A DNA stretch of 64,000 nucleotides from Sphingobium sp. AP49 (GCF_000281715.2 NZ_CP124576.1:3355501-3419500), one strand, 5' to 3'. Positions 27,726 through 36,930 are shown, numbered from the stretch's first letter. Notes: generated by a model from the letters alone, not told the origin. Program-made: numbers and translations.

Positions 27726-29428
27726 CACTCATTCTCCTTGTCGCCGTGTAGCAGCGGCATCAAATCCGAAATATCCACGTCCCGCCGTTCGTCCGGCATC
27801 ACGCCAAGCATCGGTCCGGTGCGCTCGATCACACGCTTGACCACCGGTGCCGCTGTCCAGGCCGCGGTGCGCAGGCCATATTGGCCCGTCGCCTCGTCCA
27901 TGATCGCAACGACCACGTAGCGCGGATTGTCCATCGGGAAAGCGGAAGCGAAAGTCGTCACCAGCGAAGTCTTGTTGTAGCGCCCTTCCTGGGGCTTTTC
28001 AGCGGAACCCGTCTTGCCGCCCACCCGGAATCCCTTGGCGTCGGCGCTACGCCCTGTACCCGCCGACACGATCATCCGCAACAGCTGGCGCATCCGCGCG
28101 CTGGTCGCCGCCGTAAAGACGCGGCGGCCCTCGGGCACCTCATCGGGCTTCAACTTGCGAATGGTCGCGGGGCGCCACATGCCGCCATTGACCAGCGCGG
28201 CATAGGCCGTGGCCAGATGCAGCGGCGTGACCGCGATGCCATGGCCATAGGACGTGGTCATGCTGGTGATGCGCCCCCAGCTTGACGGCCAGATGCCCTT
28301 GGCGCGCTCGTTGAATTCGATCGGCGCCCGCTGGTCGAAATCCAGGTTCCGGAATAGCTTCTGCAGCGGTTCGGCGCCCATTTCATCCGCAATCCGCGCG
28401 GTACCGATGTTGGAACTGTGGACCAGAATTTCCGGCACGTTGATCCAGCGGCCAAGCGGATGATCGTCCTTGATGCGGAAGCCCGCAACGGCCAGCGGTG
28501 CGGTCGCATCATAGCGCTTGCTCATCGAGGTCACGACGCCGGCATCCATGGCCGCCGCGATCGACAGGGGCTTGAACGCCGATCCCAGTTCGTAACGGGC
28601 CTGCACCATATGATTGCACAAGGGCGACTCGCTACAGCGCTTTCCGGCGTAATTCTGCAGCTTATTGGGGTCGAACACCGGGATCGAGGCCATGGCGATC
28701 ACCTCGCCGGTATTGGCGTCCAGGATGATGCCACCCGCCCCCTTGGCCCGGGTCTGCACCAACTGGGCATAGAGTTCGCTCTCCAGCGCGCCCTGGACGC
28801 GGCTGTCGATCGACATGGCAAAGGGACTGCCACGCCGCGCGGGATCGATCAGCCGGTCGTTGAACGCGGCCTCCACCCCCATGCCGCCGACCCCTTCCGC
28901 ATTGGGGGCAAAGCCCAATATATGCGCGGCCAAGGTGCGCTGGGGATAGAGGCGCTCCTTCTCCCGCGGAAATTCGATACCGATTTCGCCCAGCGCGTTC
29001 ACCGCCGCCACTTCTTCGGGCAATGCCCGGCGACGCAGATAGGCCCAGCCCCGGCCCGCCAGCTTCTTGCGAAAGACCGCTTCGGATTCGTCGGGAAAGA
29101 TTTCGTGCAGCTTGCGCGCCAACTCGGACGGATCGCCGATCAGCTTGGACGGGCGTACCGCGATCGAATAGGCATCCATCGTGCGGGCCAGCGGCACGCC
29201 GTTGCGATCCACGATGTCCGCACGCGCCGGCAAAAAGGCGGACAAGGCGTCATCACCATGCGCCCCGTTGGCGAAAATGCCGACCCAGGTCAGGCGAAGA
29301 ATCAGTACACCGGTGACCACGAGAAAGAGGATCAACAGCAACATCAGGCGATTATGCGCGATGGCCGTCAGATTGACCCGCTGCCGTCCTGCGCGCGCAC
29401 CACCGGGCTGGACGATGATCGTGGCCAT
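27725..29428 (-). CDS. ftsI: Septal peptidoglycan transpeptidase (PBP3/FtsI)
   Basis: 567 residues. A single membrane anchor covers about 28-48, followed by the pedestal domain. The transpeptidase domain has Ser283-Ala-Phe-Lys286 (ELGSAFKPLSI) as the acylation motif, then HSSNIGTAR, then VGGKTGSAEKP. It is the class B PBP that crosslinks septal murein with FtsW. Its ATG overlaps the ftsL stop by 1 nt. Confidence 0.97.
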   Translation of the reverse strand: MATIIVQPGGARAGRQRVNLTAIAHNRLMLLLILFLVVTGVLILRLTWVGIFANGAHGDDALSAFLPARADIVDRNGVPLARTMDAYSIAVRPSKLIGDPSELARKLHEIFPDESEAVFRKKLAGRGWAYLRRRALPEEVAAVNALGEIGIEFPREKERLYPQRTLAAHILGFAPNAEGVGGMGVEAAFNDRLIDPARRGSPFAMSIDSRVQGALESELYAQLVQTRAKGAGGIILDANTGEVIAMASIPVFDPNKLQNYAGKRCSESPLCNHMVQARYELGSAFKPLSIAAAMDAGVVTSMSKRYDATAPLAVAGFRIKDDHPLGRWINVPEILVHSSNIGTARIADEMGAEPLQKLFRNLDFDQRAPIEFNERAKGIWPSSWGRITSMTTSYGHGIAVTPLHLATAYAALVNGGMWRPATIRKLKPDEVPEGRRVFTAATSARMRQLLRMIVSAGTGRSADAKGFRVGGKTGSAEKPQEGRYNKTSLVTTFASAFPMDNPRYVVVAIMDEATGQYGLRTAAWTAAPVVKRVIERTGPMLGVMPDERRDVDISDLMPLLHGDKENE

Positions 29429-30075
29429 CAGCGTTCCTTCCTGCGTTCGCGCGCCGCCCGGGCACTCAAGTCACCCAGCGTATTGTCGTCCAGCAATTTC
29501 GCATCGAGCATCGCCATCCGCTCCGCCCGCCGGGCAACCGGGTTGGGCCGCGACACATCGGCATCCGCCTTGGCCCGCTGTTCGGTGGCGCCAGACGTCG
29601 GCTTGGCCAGCTTTTCGACATTATCAGCAGCATGCGCCTCGCGGATGACGGCAATATCGCTGCGAATCTGGCTCGCCGCCGGGCTTGCCGGCGCGGCCTG
29701 CGGTGCCGAAGGCAGGTCCGCCGGAGTCTCAACCATCGCGACCATCACCGGTGGCGCCACATAATCCGGCCCATTGGGCTGCACCCCATCGAGATGCGCC
29801 AGCGCCCGTTCGCCGGCCAGATACTGACCGGCGGTCGGCGTCGAATACATGAAATCATCCTGGTTCCACCGCTCCAGCTGACGCATGCTCGCACGCGCGC
29901 TGAATTCGGTCTCCAGATAACGGATATCGCCGCGCGCCCGCGCGATCTGCGCCCGCACCCGCATCACATCATTGCGTTCGGTCGCAACCTTGAGCGAAAC
30001 CAGATAGGCCCCCAGTGCACCGAGAGCGACCAGCAACACCCAGATCAGGCTCTGCAACCTCTTGACCGCGATCAT
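29428..30075 (-). CDS. ftsL: FtsL-like division protein with long C-terminal tail
   Basis: 215 residues, about twice the usual FtsL length. An N-terminal membrane helix ([21 protein letters not shown]) is followed by a leucine-zipper-like coiled coil ([19 protein letters not shown]). Then come [17 protein letters not shown] and an Ala/Pro-rich, basic tail to the end. Identity rests on topology and on position between rsmH and ftsI, since FtsL diverges strongly in sequence. It overlaps rsmH (ATGA) and ftsI. Confidence 0.82.
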   Translation of the reverse strand: MIAVKRLQSLIWVLLVALGALGAYLVSLKVATERNDVMRVRAQIARARGDIRYLETEFSARASMRQLERWNQDDFMYSTPTAGQYLAGERALAHLDGVQPNGPDYVAPPVMVAMVETPADLPSAPQAAPASPAASQIRSDIAVIREAHAADNVEKLAKPTSGATEQRAKADADVSRPNPVARRAERMAMLDAKLLDDNTLGDLSARAARERRKER

Positions 30076-31049
30076 GGCCGGTCACTCCGATGGGTACTGC
30101 CGGAAGAAGGAGGCGCATCCGTACGAACTGCGCTGCGCAGGGTGGCAGAACGGGCGCGCGGGTTTCGCGCCAACTCATGCTCGCCCGCGCGAACCGCCTT
30201 TCCAGGCTTCTCGAACGTCGGCGCATCGGCGGATTTGCGTTCGGGCATATGACGCGACCCGCCGCCTTCGCCGCCACTGCGCTTGCGCAGGAATTGCTTG
30301 ACGATGCGGTCCTCCAGGCTGTGGAAGGTGACGACCGCCAGCCGCCCGCCGGGCTCCAGCAGCGCTTCGGCCGCTTCCAGCCCACGCTCCAACTCTTCCA
30401 GCTCCCGATTCACATGAATGCGGATCGCCTGGAAGGTCCGGGTTGCCGGATCCTTCTTGTCATGCGGCTTATGCCCCAGCGCCCGCCGCACGACGGCGGC
30501 CAGCTGCCCCGTCCGCTCAAGCGGGCGGGCCTCGACGATCGCGCGCGCAACCCGGCGCGAACGCGGCTCCTCGCCATAACGATAGATGATGTTGGCAATT
30601 TCCTCTTCCGGGGCGGTGTTGAGGAAATCGGCCGCATTCATCCCGCCCTGGCTCATCGTCATGTCGAGCGGCCCGTCCGCCTGGAAGGAAAAGCCCCGTT
30701 CGGGCCGGTCGAGCTGCATCGATGACACCCCGATGTCGAGCGTGACGCCCGACACCACCGCGACGCCACGATCCGCCAGCAACGCTTCCATGGCAGAAAA
30801 TTCACCGGGAATGAGAATGATGCCATTCGCCTCGGCCACCGCCTGTCCTTCGCGGATCGCGTCGGGATCACGATCAAAGGCGAAGACGCGTGCGCCTGCC
30901 CGCGCCATCGCGCTGGAATAGCCGCCTGCGCCAAAGGTGCCGTCGACATGAATTTCGCCCGGGGCAATGGCGAGGGCATCGAGCACTTCGGCGAGCAGGA
31001 CAGGCAGATGGCGGTCGGATGCGAGCGCAGGGTCGGCAGCACGGGTCAC
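30072..31049 (-). CDS. rsmH: 16S rRNA (cytosine1402-N4)-methyltransferase
   Basis: 325 residues from GTG 31049, which overlaps the mraZ stop (GTGA). The N-terminal [13 protein letters not shown] and [10 protein letters not shown] contain the SAM loop; FLRKRSGG is the family's C-terminal motif, here followed by an unusually basic tail ([15 protein letters not shown]). It methylates C1402 in the ribosomal P site. Second gene of the dcw cluster, as usual. Confidence 0.96.
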   Translation of the reverse strand: MTRAADPALASDRHLPVLLAEVLDALAIAPGEIHVDGTFGAGGYSSAMARAGARVFAFDRDPDAIREGQAVAEANGIILIPGEFSAMEALLADRGVAVVSGVTLDIGVSSMQLDRPERGFSFQADGPLDMTMSQGGMNAADFLNTAPEEEIANIIYRYGEEPRSRRVARAIVEARPLERTGQLAAVVRRALGHKPHDKKDPATRTFQAIRIHVNRELEELERGLEAAEALLEPGGRLAVVTFHSLEDRIVKQFLRKRSGGEGGGSRHMPERKSADAPTFEKPGKAVRAGEHELARNPRARSATLRSAVRTDAPPSSGSTHRSDRP

Positions 31050-31543
31050 TTGCCCCCCTCCGCTGCACGCTGGTCCAGCCAGCGCCGCACCTTGTTGCGG
31101 ATCAATGCCGGACGATCAGGACTTTCAACCAATGCTTCAGGCTTCCAGATCTGGAAATAGCGGCCCACGCCGTAAAAAAATACGGCATCGGTGATGCCCG
31201 CCTCTTCCTTGATATCGGGGTGCAGGAAAAAGCGGCCACCTTCGTCGAAATTCACATCCTCGATCGTGCCGAGTCGGTTCTCGCGCTCCAGATCACCGTT
31301 GAAGGGCCGGTCAGCCACGCGCGCCAGCCGCTCCAGCTCCTCGACCTCCTCGAACAGGAACAGCTTGTGCGACAGGCCGAAGCCTGTAGCGCAGCCATTG
31401 TCCATATGCACCGAAAGGCACAGGCGATTTTCGCCACCGCTGGCCAGCTTGACCTGCCGGCGCATCTCCAGGGGCAGCACGAAACGGCCCTTGCCGTCCG
31501 CGACGCTGAACGCGTTGCCCGAATAGAGAATAACGTCCGACAC
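31046..31543 (-). CDS. mraZ: Transcriptional regulator MraZ
   Basis: 165 residues with two AbrB-like swapped-hairpin repeats: [21 protein letters not shown] in the first half and [22 protein letters not shown] in the second. MraZ binds repeats ahead of its own gene and represses the dcw cluster. First gene of the cluster, with 183 nt of non-coding DNA before it. Confidence 0.94.
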   Translation of the reverse strand: MSDVILYSGNAFSVADGKGRFVLPLEMRRQVKLASGGENRLCLSVHMDNGCATGFGLSHKLFLFEEVEELERLARVADRPFNGDLERENRLGTIEDVNFDEGGRFFLHPDIKEEAGITDAVFFYGVGRYFQIWKPEALVESPDRPALIRNKVRRWLDQRAAEGGK

Positions 31544-31680
31544 GCTGGAAAATCGCCCCTTGTTTGCGGGGCGCAGGTCTCCCCCGCCGAAACCGCAAGA
31601 AGGCGATGCCAGCGCAGGACTCGAACCAAAGCCTGACTAACCCCAATGCTGATTACGTACCAAGCATGGGGCTTTCTGCA

Positions 31681-31727
31681 AAGGGAAATTTAGGGTCAGA
31701 ATGGGAAATCCTGTTTGGAAATGGGAT
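31681..31727. promoter_or_regulatory. Candidate MraZ operator (GGG boxes every 10 bp)
   Basis: On the plus strand GGG stands at 31683, 31693, 31703 and 31723, in AAGGGA, TAGGGT, ATGGGA and ATGGGA; the 31713 position is degenerate. MraZ is known to bind TGGGN repeats with 5-nt spacers, that is a 10-bp period. The boxes lie on the strand opposite to mraZ, about 140-185 nt before its start. A possible promoter, TTGCAG-N16-TACGTA on the minus strand, lies between. Orientation and distance make this a candidate only. Confidence 0.5.
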
Positions 31728-32971
31728 TAACCGTTTAACAGACCCTCCGCCAGCTTATTTTCACTTTTTGTTCCACCCACCTTCCGCCCGGATTTGCGCG
31801 AAAGGAGCATGAAACCCAGGATCGCCCAGCCCATCCCGACCAGCAGCGCGGATCGCAGCCCAAGACGGACATCGCCGACGTCACGCATCCAGCGCCGCCC
31901 CCCTGGCAGCTCTCCGCCCAACCATTCCACCAGCAGTGCGGGCGTGTCCGCGCTCCATGCCCGCGGTTCCAGTGGCCGGATCGGATCGGCCAGCCACAGC
32001 CGGTCGTCGATCAGGTCCGCATCCCCCAGAAAGATCGCTTCACCCCGGCCAATCCTCAGGCGCAGCGGCAAGGCCATCCCCCCGTCAGTCAACCGAGCAC
32101 GATCCCGCATCGGCGCCATGCCCGACAAGGTGACAAGCCGACCATCAGGCAGAAAATGGCGGATTTCCGCCTCGACCACCGGCCGAGCTTCGACATTCCA
32201 ATGGGCCAGCAACAGCCCCAGCGCTCCGCTGGACGGCGCACGACGCCGGTCGCCAAAGCCATAGCGGGACGGCCAGCGCAGTTGCGGATCGTCGAGCAGC
32301 ACCAGCCGCCCCCCGCCCCGCACCCAGCGATCAAGCGCGACCAGCGCCTGCGGCGTCAATGCGCGCGGTTGCGCGACCAGAGCCAGCTGCGCGCCGGAAG
32401 CAACCAATGCACCGGGATCATCAAGCGGCTGCAACTCGAAGCGCGTCCGCAGCACCGTGACGATCGGCGCATCCCTTCGCTCGCGGAGACCGCCCTCCGC
32501 CCAGAAGAGCGGCAACGCGGAGATGACCGCAAGAGCGGGACGATGCGGCTGGGACAAAATGGGCTGAGCCGGGCCGCGCCACAGGATCAGCGCCGTGCCC
32601 CCCAGCAATGCCAGGCCAGCGCCCTTCATCTTCCAGCCCCGGGCACGAAGCAGCTTGCCGGCGACGGCAGCCATCAAGGCAATCAGCCCCAAGCCCGCTG
32701 CCGCAAGCGGGTCCGGTGCGCGTGCCGCAGCAATCCAGCAAAAGACCAGAACTGTCCCGGCCACCCCCAGCATCACCCAGAGGATTGCCAGCCACCCCCA
32801 GCGCGCCAGCGCGGCGCCGGCCGGTATCAGCATCAAGCCGGCAGCGATCGCCCAGTCCCACGGATCGACCTGTCCCGTATGCCAGGCGCGGACCAGCCCG
32901 ACGGTCAACGCGATCAGCCCAGGCAACCACAGAGCCAGAAACAGTTGGACAGGCCGTCGCCAACGCATCAC
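31727..32971 (-). CDS. Multi-pass membrane protein with GldG-like soluble domain
   Basis: 414 residues. Four to six hydrophobic helices in the first 135 residues, a large soluble domain about 150-365, and one C-terminal helix (SALLVGMGWAILGFMLL). The soluble part (ALVALDRWVRGGGRLVLLDDPQLRWPS, GRGEAIFLGDADLIDD) resembles the GATase-like domain of GldG/DUF4350-type membrane proteins. Such proteins often accompany MoxR/vWA gene sets, but none lies beside it here. Function unknown. It ends at the candidate MraZ operator. Confidence 0.7.
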   Translation of the reverse strand: MMRWRRPVQLFLALWLPGLIALTVGLVRAWHTGQVDPWDWAIAAGLMLIPAGAALARWGWLAILWVMLGVAGTVLVFCWIAAARAPDPLAAAGLGLIALMAAVAGKLLRARGWKMKGAGLALLGGTALILWRGPAQPILSQPHRPALAVISALPLFWAEGGLRERRDAPIVTVLRTRFELQPLDDPGALVASGAQLALVAQPRALTPQALVALDRWVRGGGRLVLLDDPQLRWPSRYGFGDRRRAPSSGALGLLLAHWNVEARPVVEAEIRHFLPDGRLVTLSGMAPMRDRARLTDGGMALPLRLRIGRGEAIFLGDADLIDDRLWLADPIRPLEPRAWSADTPALLVEWLGGELPGGRRWMRDVGDVRLGLRSALLVGMGWAILGFMLLSRKSGRKVGGTKSENKLAEGLLNG

Positions 32972-32989
32972 GACAACGCCTCAGAGATC

Positions 32990-33053
32990 GTTTGAGAAAT
33001 CGCGAAAGAGCGATGCCTGATGCCGGGATGCACCGGATGGCGCATTCTCAAAC
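32990..33053. repeat. Short inverted repeat in intergenic spacer
   Basis: GTTTGAGAA (32990-32998) and its complement TTCTCAAAC (33045-33053) flank 46 nt, in the 88-nt gap between two minus-strand genes. No T-tract. Significance unclear. Confidence 0.4.
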
Positions 33054-33059
33054 AGACTC

Positions 33060-33377
33060 TCAGGGCGTCTGTGGCGCAGGTTCCCGATCCATCGGCTTCT
33101 TGAGATTGGGATCAGGCTGCAGATCGGGCACGATCGGCGCCTGTTCGGGCGCAGGCTGCACCCCCAGTTCTGCAAGCGGCTCCTTGGGCGCGGTGGCAGC
33201 GACAGCGGCATTGACATCGATCGTCGGCACGGCCGATGGCGCGGCGGCGATATCATCCACCCTCGCCTTGTCGATGACGATATTGGCCAACCCCACCAGC
33301 AGGATAACCCCCGCCAGTCCGGTCAGACCTATCTGGACGCGCTGCAACCCCTCCTGACGGCGGGAATGATCAGCCAT
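33060..33377 (-). CDS. Small single-pass membrane protein, unknown
   Basis: 105 residues from ATG 33377 (MADHSRRQEGLQRVQIGLTG); ATG 33383 is an alternative. One membrane helix at about 16-36 (LAGVILLVGLANIVID), then a Pro/Ala-rich periplasmic tail ending in DPNLKKPMDREPAPQTP. No family recognised. It starts 44 nt after the cysteine synthase stop on the same strand and is probably cotranscribed with it. Confidence 0.65.
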   Translation of the reverse strand: MADHSRRQEGLQRVQIGLTGLAGVILLVGLANIVIDKARVDDIAAAPSAVPTIDVNAAVAATAPKEPLAELGVQPAPEQAPIVPDLQPDPNLKKPMDREPAPQTP

Positions 33378-33421
33378 GAACATGCTCTTTTTATCGTCGC
33401 CGCGACCCGTGTCGGCTGCAG

Positions 33422-34414
33422 TCAATTGTGCGCGAGCCAGGGGAACACCGTCAAGCCTTTCGATTCGAGCCACTGACGGTTATAGAGGGTGGACAGGTAA
33501 CGGAAGCCGGTGTCGCACAGGATCGTGACGATCCGCTTGCCCGGTCCGAGCTGCTTTGCCAGCGCGACGGCACCCGCGACATTAATGCCTGACGAAAGGC
33601 CCAGGCACAGCCCTTCCTCGGCCAACAGGCGACGAACCCATTCCAGCCCCTCCTCGTCGGAAATGCGGAACTGGGCATCGATCGGCGCCCCTTCCAAATT
33701 TGCGGTGATGCGTCCCTGGCCGATACCCTCGGCCACCGAACTGCCTTCGGCCTTCAGTTCGCCATGGGCGTAATAATTGTAGAGCGCGGCGCCATGCGGG
33801 TCAGCCAGGCCGATCACGACCCCCTCGTCGTGCGCCTTGAGCCCCAGCCCTACGCCCGCGATCGTCCCACCAGTGCCGGCCGCACAGATAAATCCGTCGA
33901 CCCGCCCCTCCATCTGAACCCAGATTTCCTCGGCGGTCCCGACGATGTGCGCCTTGCGGTTGGCGATATTGTCAAACTGATTGGCCCAGATCGCCCCGTC
34001 CGTCTCTTCCGCCAGCCGGCGCGACGTGTGGACGAAATGCCCCGGATTGGAATAGGGCGCGGCGGGCACCGTCACCAGTTCCGCACCCAGCGCGCGCAGC
34101 GTATCCATCTTCTCGCGGCTCTGGGTCTCGGGCATGACGATGATCGACTTATAACCCTTGGCATTGGCAACCAGCGCCAGACCGATACCGGTATTACCGG
34201 CCGTCCCCTCCACGATCGTGCCGCCGGGCTTGAGCAGCCCCCTTTCCTCGGCATCATTGACAATGAACAGCGCGGCCCGGTCCTTGACCGACGCGCCGGG
34301 ATTGGCGAATTCGCATTTGGCGTAAATATCGCATCCGGTTGCGGCCGACGGTCCGGCAAGGCGCACCATCGGGGTGTTGCCGATCAGGGCGAGGCTATCA
34401 TTCTGGAGCAGCAT
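33422..34414 (-). CDS. cysK: Cysteine synthase (O-acetylserine sulfhydrylase)
   Basis: 330 residues from ATG 34414 (MLLQNDSLALIGNTPMVRL). PLP Lys44 lies in NPGASVKDRAALF; EGTAGNTGIGLALVA binds substrate and GTGGTIAGVG is the phosphate loop. It makes cysteine from O-acetylserine and sulfide. The C-terminal extension (GKRIVTILCDTGFRYLSTLYNRQWLESKG) is like that of long CysK variants. A cystathionine beta-synthase-like role cannot be excluded by sequence alone. Confidence 0.88.
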   Translation of the reverse strand: MLLQNDSLALIGNTPMVRLAGPSAATGCDIYAKCEFANPGASVKDRAALFIVNDAEERGLLKPGGTIVEGTAGNTGIGLALVANAKGYKSIIVMPETQSREKMDTLRALGAELVTVPAAPYSNPGHFVHTSRRLAEETDGAIWANQFDNIANRKAHIVGTAEEIWVQMEGRVDGFICAAGTGGTIAGVGLGLKAHDEGVVIGLADPHGAALYNYYAHGELKAEGSSVAEGIGQGRITANLEGAPIDAQFRISDEEGLEWVRRLLAEEGLCLGLSSGINVAGAVALAKQLGPGKRIVTILCDTGFRYLSTLYNRQWLESKGLTVFPWLAHN

Positions 34415-34626
34415 GCCCCCCGCATAGCGGAGCGCATGCGTCCTTGCCAAGCAAGGGAATGATGCCTGCGGAAAAGACCCCGTTTTTACCGCCTCCCCCA
34501 TTAATCTCTGCCACGCGCGGCGTCCCGGCGTGGGACGGGGAGGAATCGATACAGGAAGTCGAAGGAAAAATCCGCTAAGGGGGGCCGCAAGCGCCCCTGC
34601 GGCGTGACGTGCGAGCGGGATGGACG

Positions 34627-35589
34627 ATGCTGCGGCTGGAACAGAAGACGAAATGGATGCGACAGGCAGTCGTGGGCGCATTGGCGCTTGCGGCGCTGGT
34701 CGTGCCCCATTTCATCACCGCTGCCCCGCTGGACCTGCTGGATACCGATACCCACCGGCCCGACCCGGCCGAACTGCCCGGCGCGAACTTCCCCGGCTCC
34801 GCCTTCTTTTTCGCGCAGGGGGCTTTCGACCCGGTACCGGGCGCGCTCACGATCCAGAGCCCCCATGTCATGGGCTTGGCGGAAGTAACGGCAGCGCCCG
34901 CCGGCCTGTTTCGCGGCATCACCGCGCTCGATGGCTTTCGCGCGCTCAACTGCCTGACCTCGGCCATCTATTATGAGGCAGGCAATGAACCGGACGATGG
35001 GCAGCGCGCGGTGGCGCAGGTCGTCCTCAACCGGGTACGCAGCCCGCTATGGCCACAAAGCGTCTGTGGCGTCGTGTATCAGGGATCGGAGCGCACCGAC
35101 TTCCATTGCCAGTTCACCTTCAGTTGCGACGGCGCCATGGCCCGCGTCCCCAATGCGACGGCATGGATGCGCGCACGGGGCGTGGCGCAACGGGCGCTGG
35201 CCGGCCAGGTCTACGCCCCCGTCGGCCTCGCCACCCATTACCATACGCTCGCGGTACGACCGACCTGGGCCGACAAGCTGCAACCGGTCGCCGTGATCGG
35301 CGCGCATATCTTCTATCGGAGCCTGGGCACCAACGGCACTTTGGCCGGCTTCACCATGCCTTATCCCGGCCGGGAAACGATTTCCGGCCCGGCACGACGC
35401 GCCTGGCCCGTCCAGCCGATCGCGCCGGTGGAAATGCTCGCCGCCGTGCCCGCCAGGCCCTATGCTGACCCGGCACGCCCGGCGCCCCCGACAGGCAATG
35501 CCCCGCTTGCCGTTCCAGACCCGCGCGAGGCCTTGCCGGAATCCACCATTCGCCCCGAATATCGCAACAGCGGTCGGCCGCTGACCTGA
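34627..35589 (+). CDS. Cell wall hydrolase, SleB type
   Basis: 320 residues from ATG 34627; an in-frame GTG at 34609 is possible. N-terminal signal or anchor helix (VVGALALAALVVPHFITAAP). The Hydrolase_2/SleB domain is about 100-235: LTSAIYYEAGNEPDDGQRAVAQ with the catalytic Glu, VVLNRVRSPLWPQSVCGVVYQ, CQFTFSCDG and ATHYHT. The tail is Pro/Ala-rich. Relatives cleave peptidoglycan glycan strands, and in non-sporulating alphaproteobacteria they are thought to serve wall remodelling. It stands alone on the plus strand. Confidence 0.88.
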   Translation: MLRLEQKTKWMRQAVVGALALAALVVPHFITAAPLDLLDTDTHRPDPAELPGANFPGSAFFFAQGAFDPVPGALTIQSPHVMGLAEVTAAPAGLFRGITALDGFRALNCLTSAIYYEAGNEPDDGQRAVAQVVLNRVRSPLWPQSVCGVVYQGSERTDFHCQFTFSCDGAMARVPNATAWMRARGVAQRALAGQVYAPVGLATHYHTLAVRPTWADKLQPVAVIGAHIFYRSLGTNGTLAGFTMPYPGRETISGPARRAWPVQPIAPVEMLAAVPARPYADPARPAPPTGNAPLAVPDPREALPESTIRPEYRNSGRPLT

Positions 35590-35959
35590 ACCGCACCGTC
35601 TTTTTTCGCTCGTCACCGGCAATTATTTACGGTTAATTTTCCAGCAATCATCGAAGCCCTTGAAAATTCGGAAATTTAAAAATCTTCGAGGCTGCATGAA
35701 TTCGGGAACCCATTGCCGCTCCTGTGGGTTCTGCTTTTCGGATAGCAAATCTTTTGCCCCCCGCTCTTGCTATCCAAAAAACATGGACCCGGAACGCTCC
35801 CCCCCCCCCCGACGCGTTCCGGGTCCAGACTTTTTGGGGCCATCTCCTCTCTGACATCGCAACATGCCAGGCGGAACGCTTTTTGCCGCAATGGGTTTTA
35901 GAACGGTCGCGGATATGGCGCCGCTCGCATGGTCGCCATCTTTCAAAAGGAGAGACCTG
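35590..35959. other. Non-coding gap with hairpins
   Basis: 370 nt without a supportable gene. The first 110 nt are AT-rich (GGTTAATTTTCC, AAATTTAAAAATC). The rest is dominated by three successive inverted repeats at 35706-35837. The last 100 nt lead into the entericidin gene and should hold its promoter, though no convincing boxes were picked. Confidence 0.7.
35706..35837. repeat. Three successive hairpins, the last with a C12 loop
   Basis: Hairpin 1: GAACCCA (35706-35712) with TGGGTTC (35725-35731). Hairpin 2: GGATAGCAA (35740-35748) with TTGCTATCC (35767-35775); its loop has a C6 run. Hairpin 3: a perfect 14-bp stem TGGACCCGGAACGC (35784-35797) with its complement (35814-35827), whose 16-nt loop holds 12 consecutive C. 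Outer arms CCAAAAA (35774-35780) and TTTTTGG (35831-35837) also pair. Hairpin 3 therefore looks like an intrinsic terminator on either strand. Possibly the 3' end of the SleB transcript or a separate small RNA. Confidence 0.8.
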
Positions 35960-36088
35960 ATGACGAAGAAGATTTTGACCGCTCTGCTGCTCACCGGATC
36001 GCTGATGGTCGCCGCCTGCAATACGGTCGAAGGCGCCGGCAAGGACGTCCAGAGCGCAGGCAAGGCCGTGGAAAACTCAGCCAACTAA
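35960..36088 (+). CDS. Entericidin A/B family lipoprotein
   Basis: 42 residues: MTKKILTALLLTGSLMVAAC followed by NTVEGAGKDVQSAGKAVENSAN. Signal peptide with lipobox VAAC; the mature peptide (about 23 residues) has the NTVxGxGKDxxxxG pattern of entericidins. A good ribosome site (AAAGGAGAG) precedes the ATG. Enterobacterial EcnA/EcnB form an antidote-toxin pair, but in alphaproteobacteria single copies are common and their role is unclear. An intrinsic terminator follows 19 nt later. Confidence 0.9.
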   Translation: MTKKILTALLLTGSLMVAACNTVEGAGKDVQSAGKAVENSAN

Positions 36089-36107
36089 GCGCCGCACCGA
36101 AATTTCA

Positions 36108-36140
36108 GGCTCGCCCCATTCGGGGCGGGCCTTCTTTTTT
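36108..36140 (+). terminator. Intrinsic terminator after the entericidin gene
   Basis: GGCTCGCCCC, loop ATT, CGGGGCGGGCC, then TTCTTTTTT on the plus strand. The T-tract overlaps the tatC stop codon of the convergent operon. Confidence 0.88.
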
Positions 36141-36930
36141 ACGCGGAAACCTCTTCGGCCGCCGCTTCCGCAGCCGCCCGCTTCGCCTGGCTGCGATCGG
36201 TAAACCAGATGGCGACCAAGGTAATCTCGTAAAGCAGCAAAAGCGGGATCGCGAGCATCAACTGCGACACAACATCGGGCGGGGTCAGAACGGCCGCCAG
36301 GATGAAGGCGCCGACGATCATGTAGCGGCGCATCCCCTTCAATTGCTCGCGCGAGACGAAGCCCGCCCGATTGAGCAGCATCAGCAGCACCGGCAACAGG
36401 AAACAGATGCCGAACGCCAGGATGAACTGCATCACCAGGCCCAGATAGCTGTCCGCGCTCGGCAAGGCTTCGACCTGCAAGCCGCTGCCATTACCCTGAT
36501 AGCCCAGGAAGAAATGGAAGGCGGTCGGCATCACCACGAAATAGGCAAGGCTCGCGCCCAGCGCGAACAGGAAGGGGGTTGCGATGATGAAGGGCAACAG
36601 CGCCTTCTTTTCCTTCGCATAAAGGCCCGGCGCGACGAACGCCCAGAGCTGGTTGGCGATGATCGGGAAGGACAGGCAGAATGCGCCGAACAGCGCGATC
36701 TTGATCTGCACGAAAAAGGCTTCGTACAGCTTGGTATAGACCAGCTTGCCGCCGCCATCCCCGAACGCTTCCTTGAGCGGATGCACCAGGATGGCGAAGA
36801 GCTGCTCTGAAAAATAGAAGCAGATCGCGCCGGTGACGAAAAGCGCATAGACGCATTTGAGCAAGCGGCTCCGCAACTCGATCAGATGGTCGAGCAAGGG
36901 TGCCTTGCTGTCGTCGATATCGCCGATCAT
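36139..36930 (-). CDS. tatC: Sec-independent protein translocase TatC
   Basis: 263 residues with six membrane helices. The N-terminal [17 protein letters not shown] contains the conserved LIELRxRL signal-recognition motif, and the first periplasmic loop has [23 protein letters not shown]. TatC binds twin-arginine signal peptides and nucleates TatA assembly. It overlaps tatB by 4 nt and is last in the argS-tatC operon. Confidence 0.97.
   Translation of the reverse strand: MIGDIDDSKAPLLDHLIELRSRLLKCVYALFVTGAICFYFSEQLFAILVHPLKEAFGDGGGKLVYTKLYEAFFVQIKIALFGAFCLSFPIIANQLWAFVAPGLYAKEKKALLPFIIATPFLFALGASLAYFVVMPTAFHFFLGYQGNGSGLQVEALPSADSYLGLVMQFILAFGICFLLPVLLMLLNRAGFVSREQLKGMRRYMIVGAFILAAVLTPPDVVSQLMLAIPLLLLYEITLVAIWFTDRSQAKRAAAEAAAEEVSA

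Noticed and set aside
31590..31660. A tRNA T-arm-like string (GGTTCGAGTCCTGC) on the minus strand in the mraZ leader
   Set aside because: The T-stem pairs at only two or three of five positions, and no matching acceptor, D or anticodon arms occur upstream. It is not a tRNA; at most a decayed fragment.
35960..36088. Entericidin as half of a toxin-antidote pair
   Set aside because: Only one entericidin-like gene is present, with no second small lipoprotein beside it.
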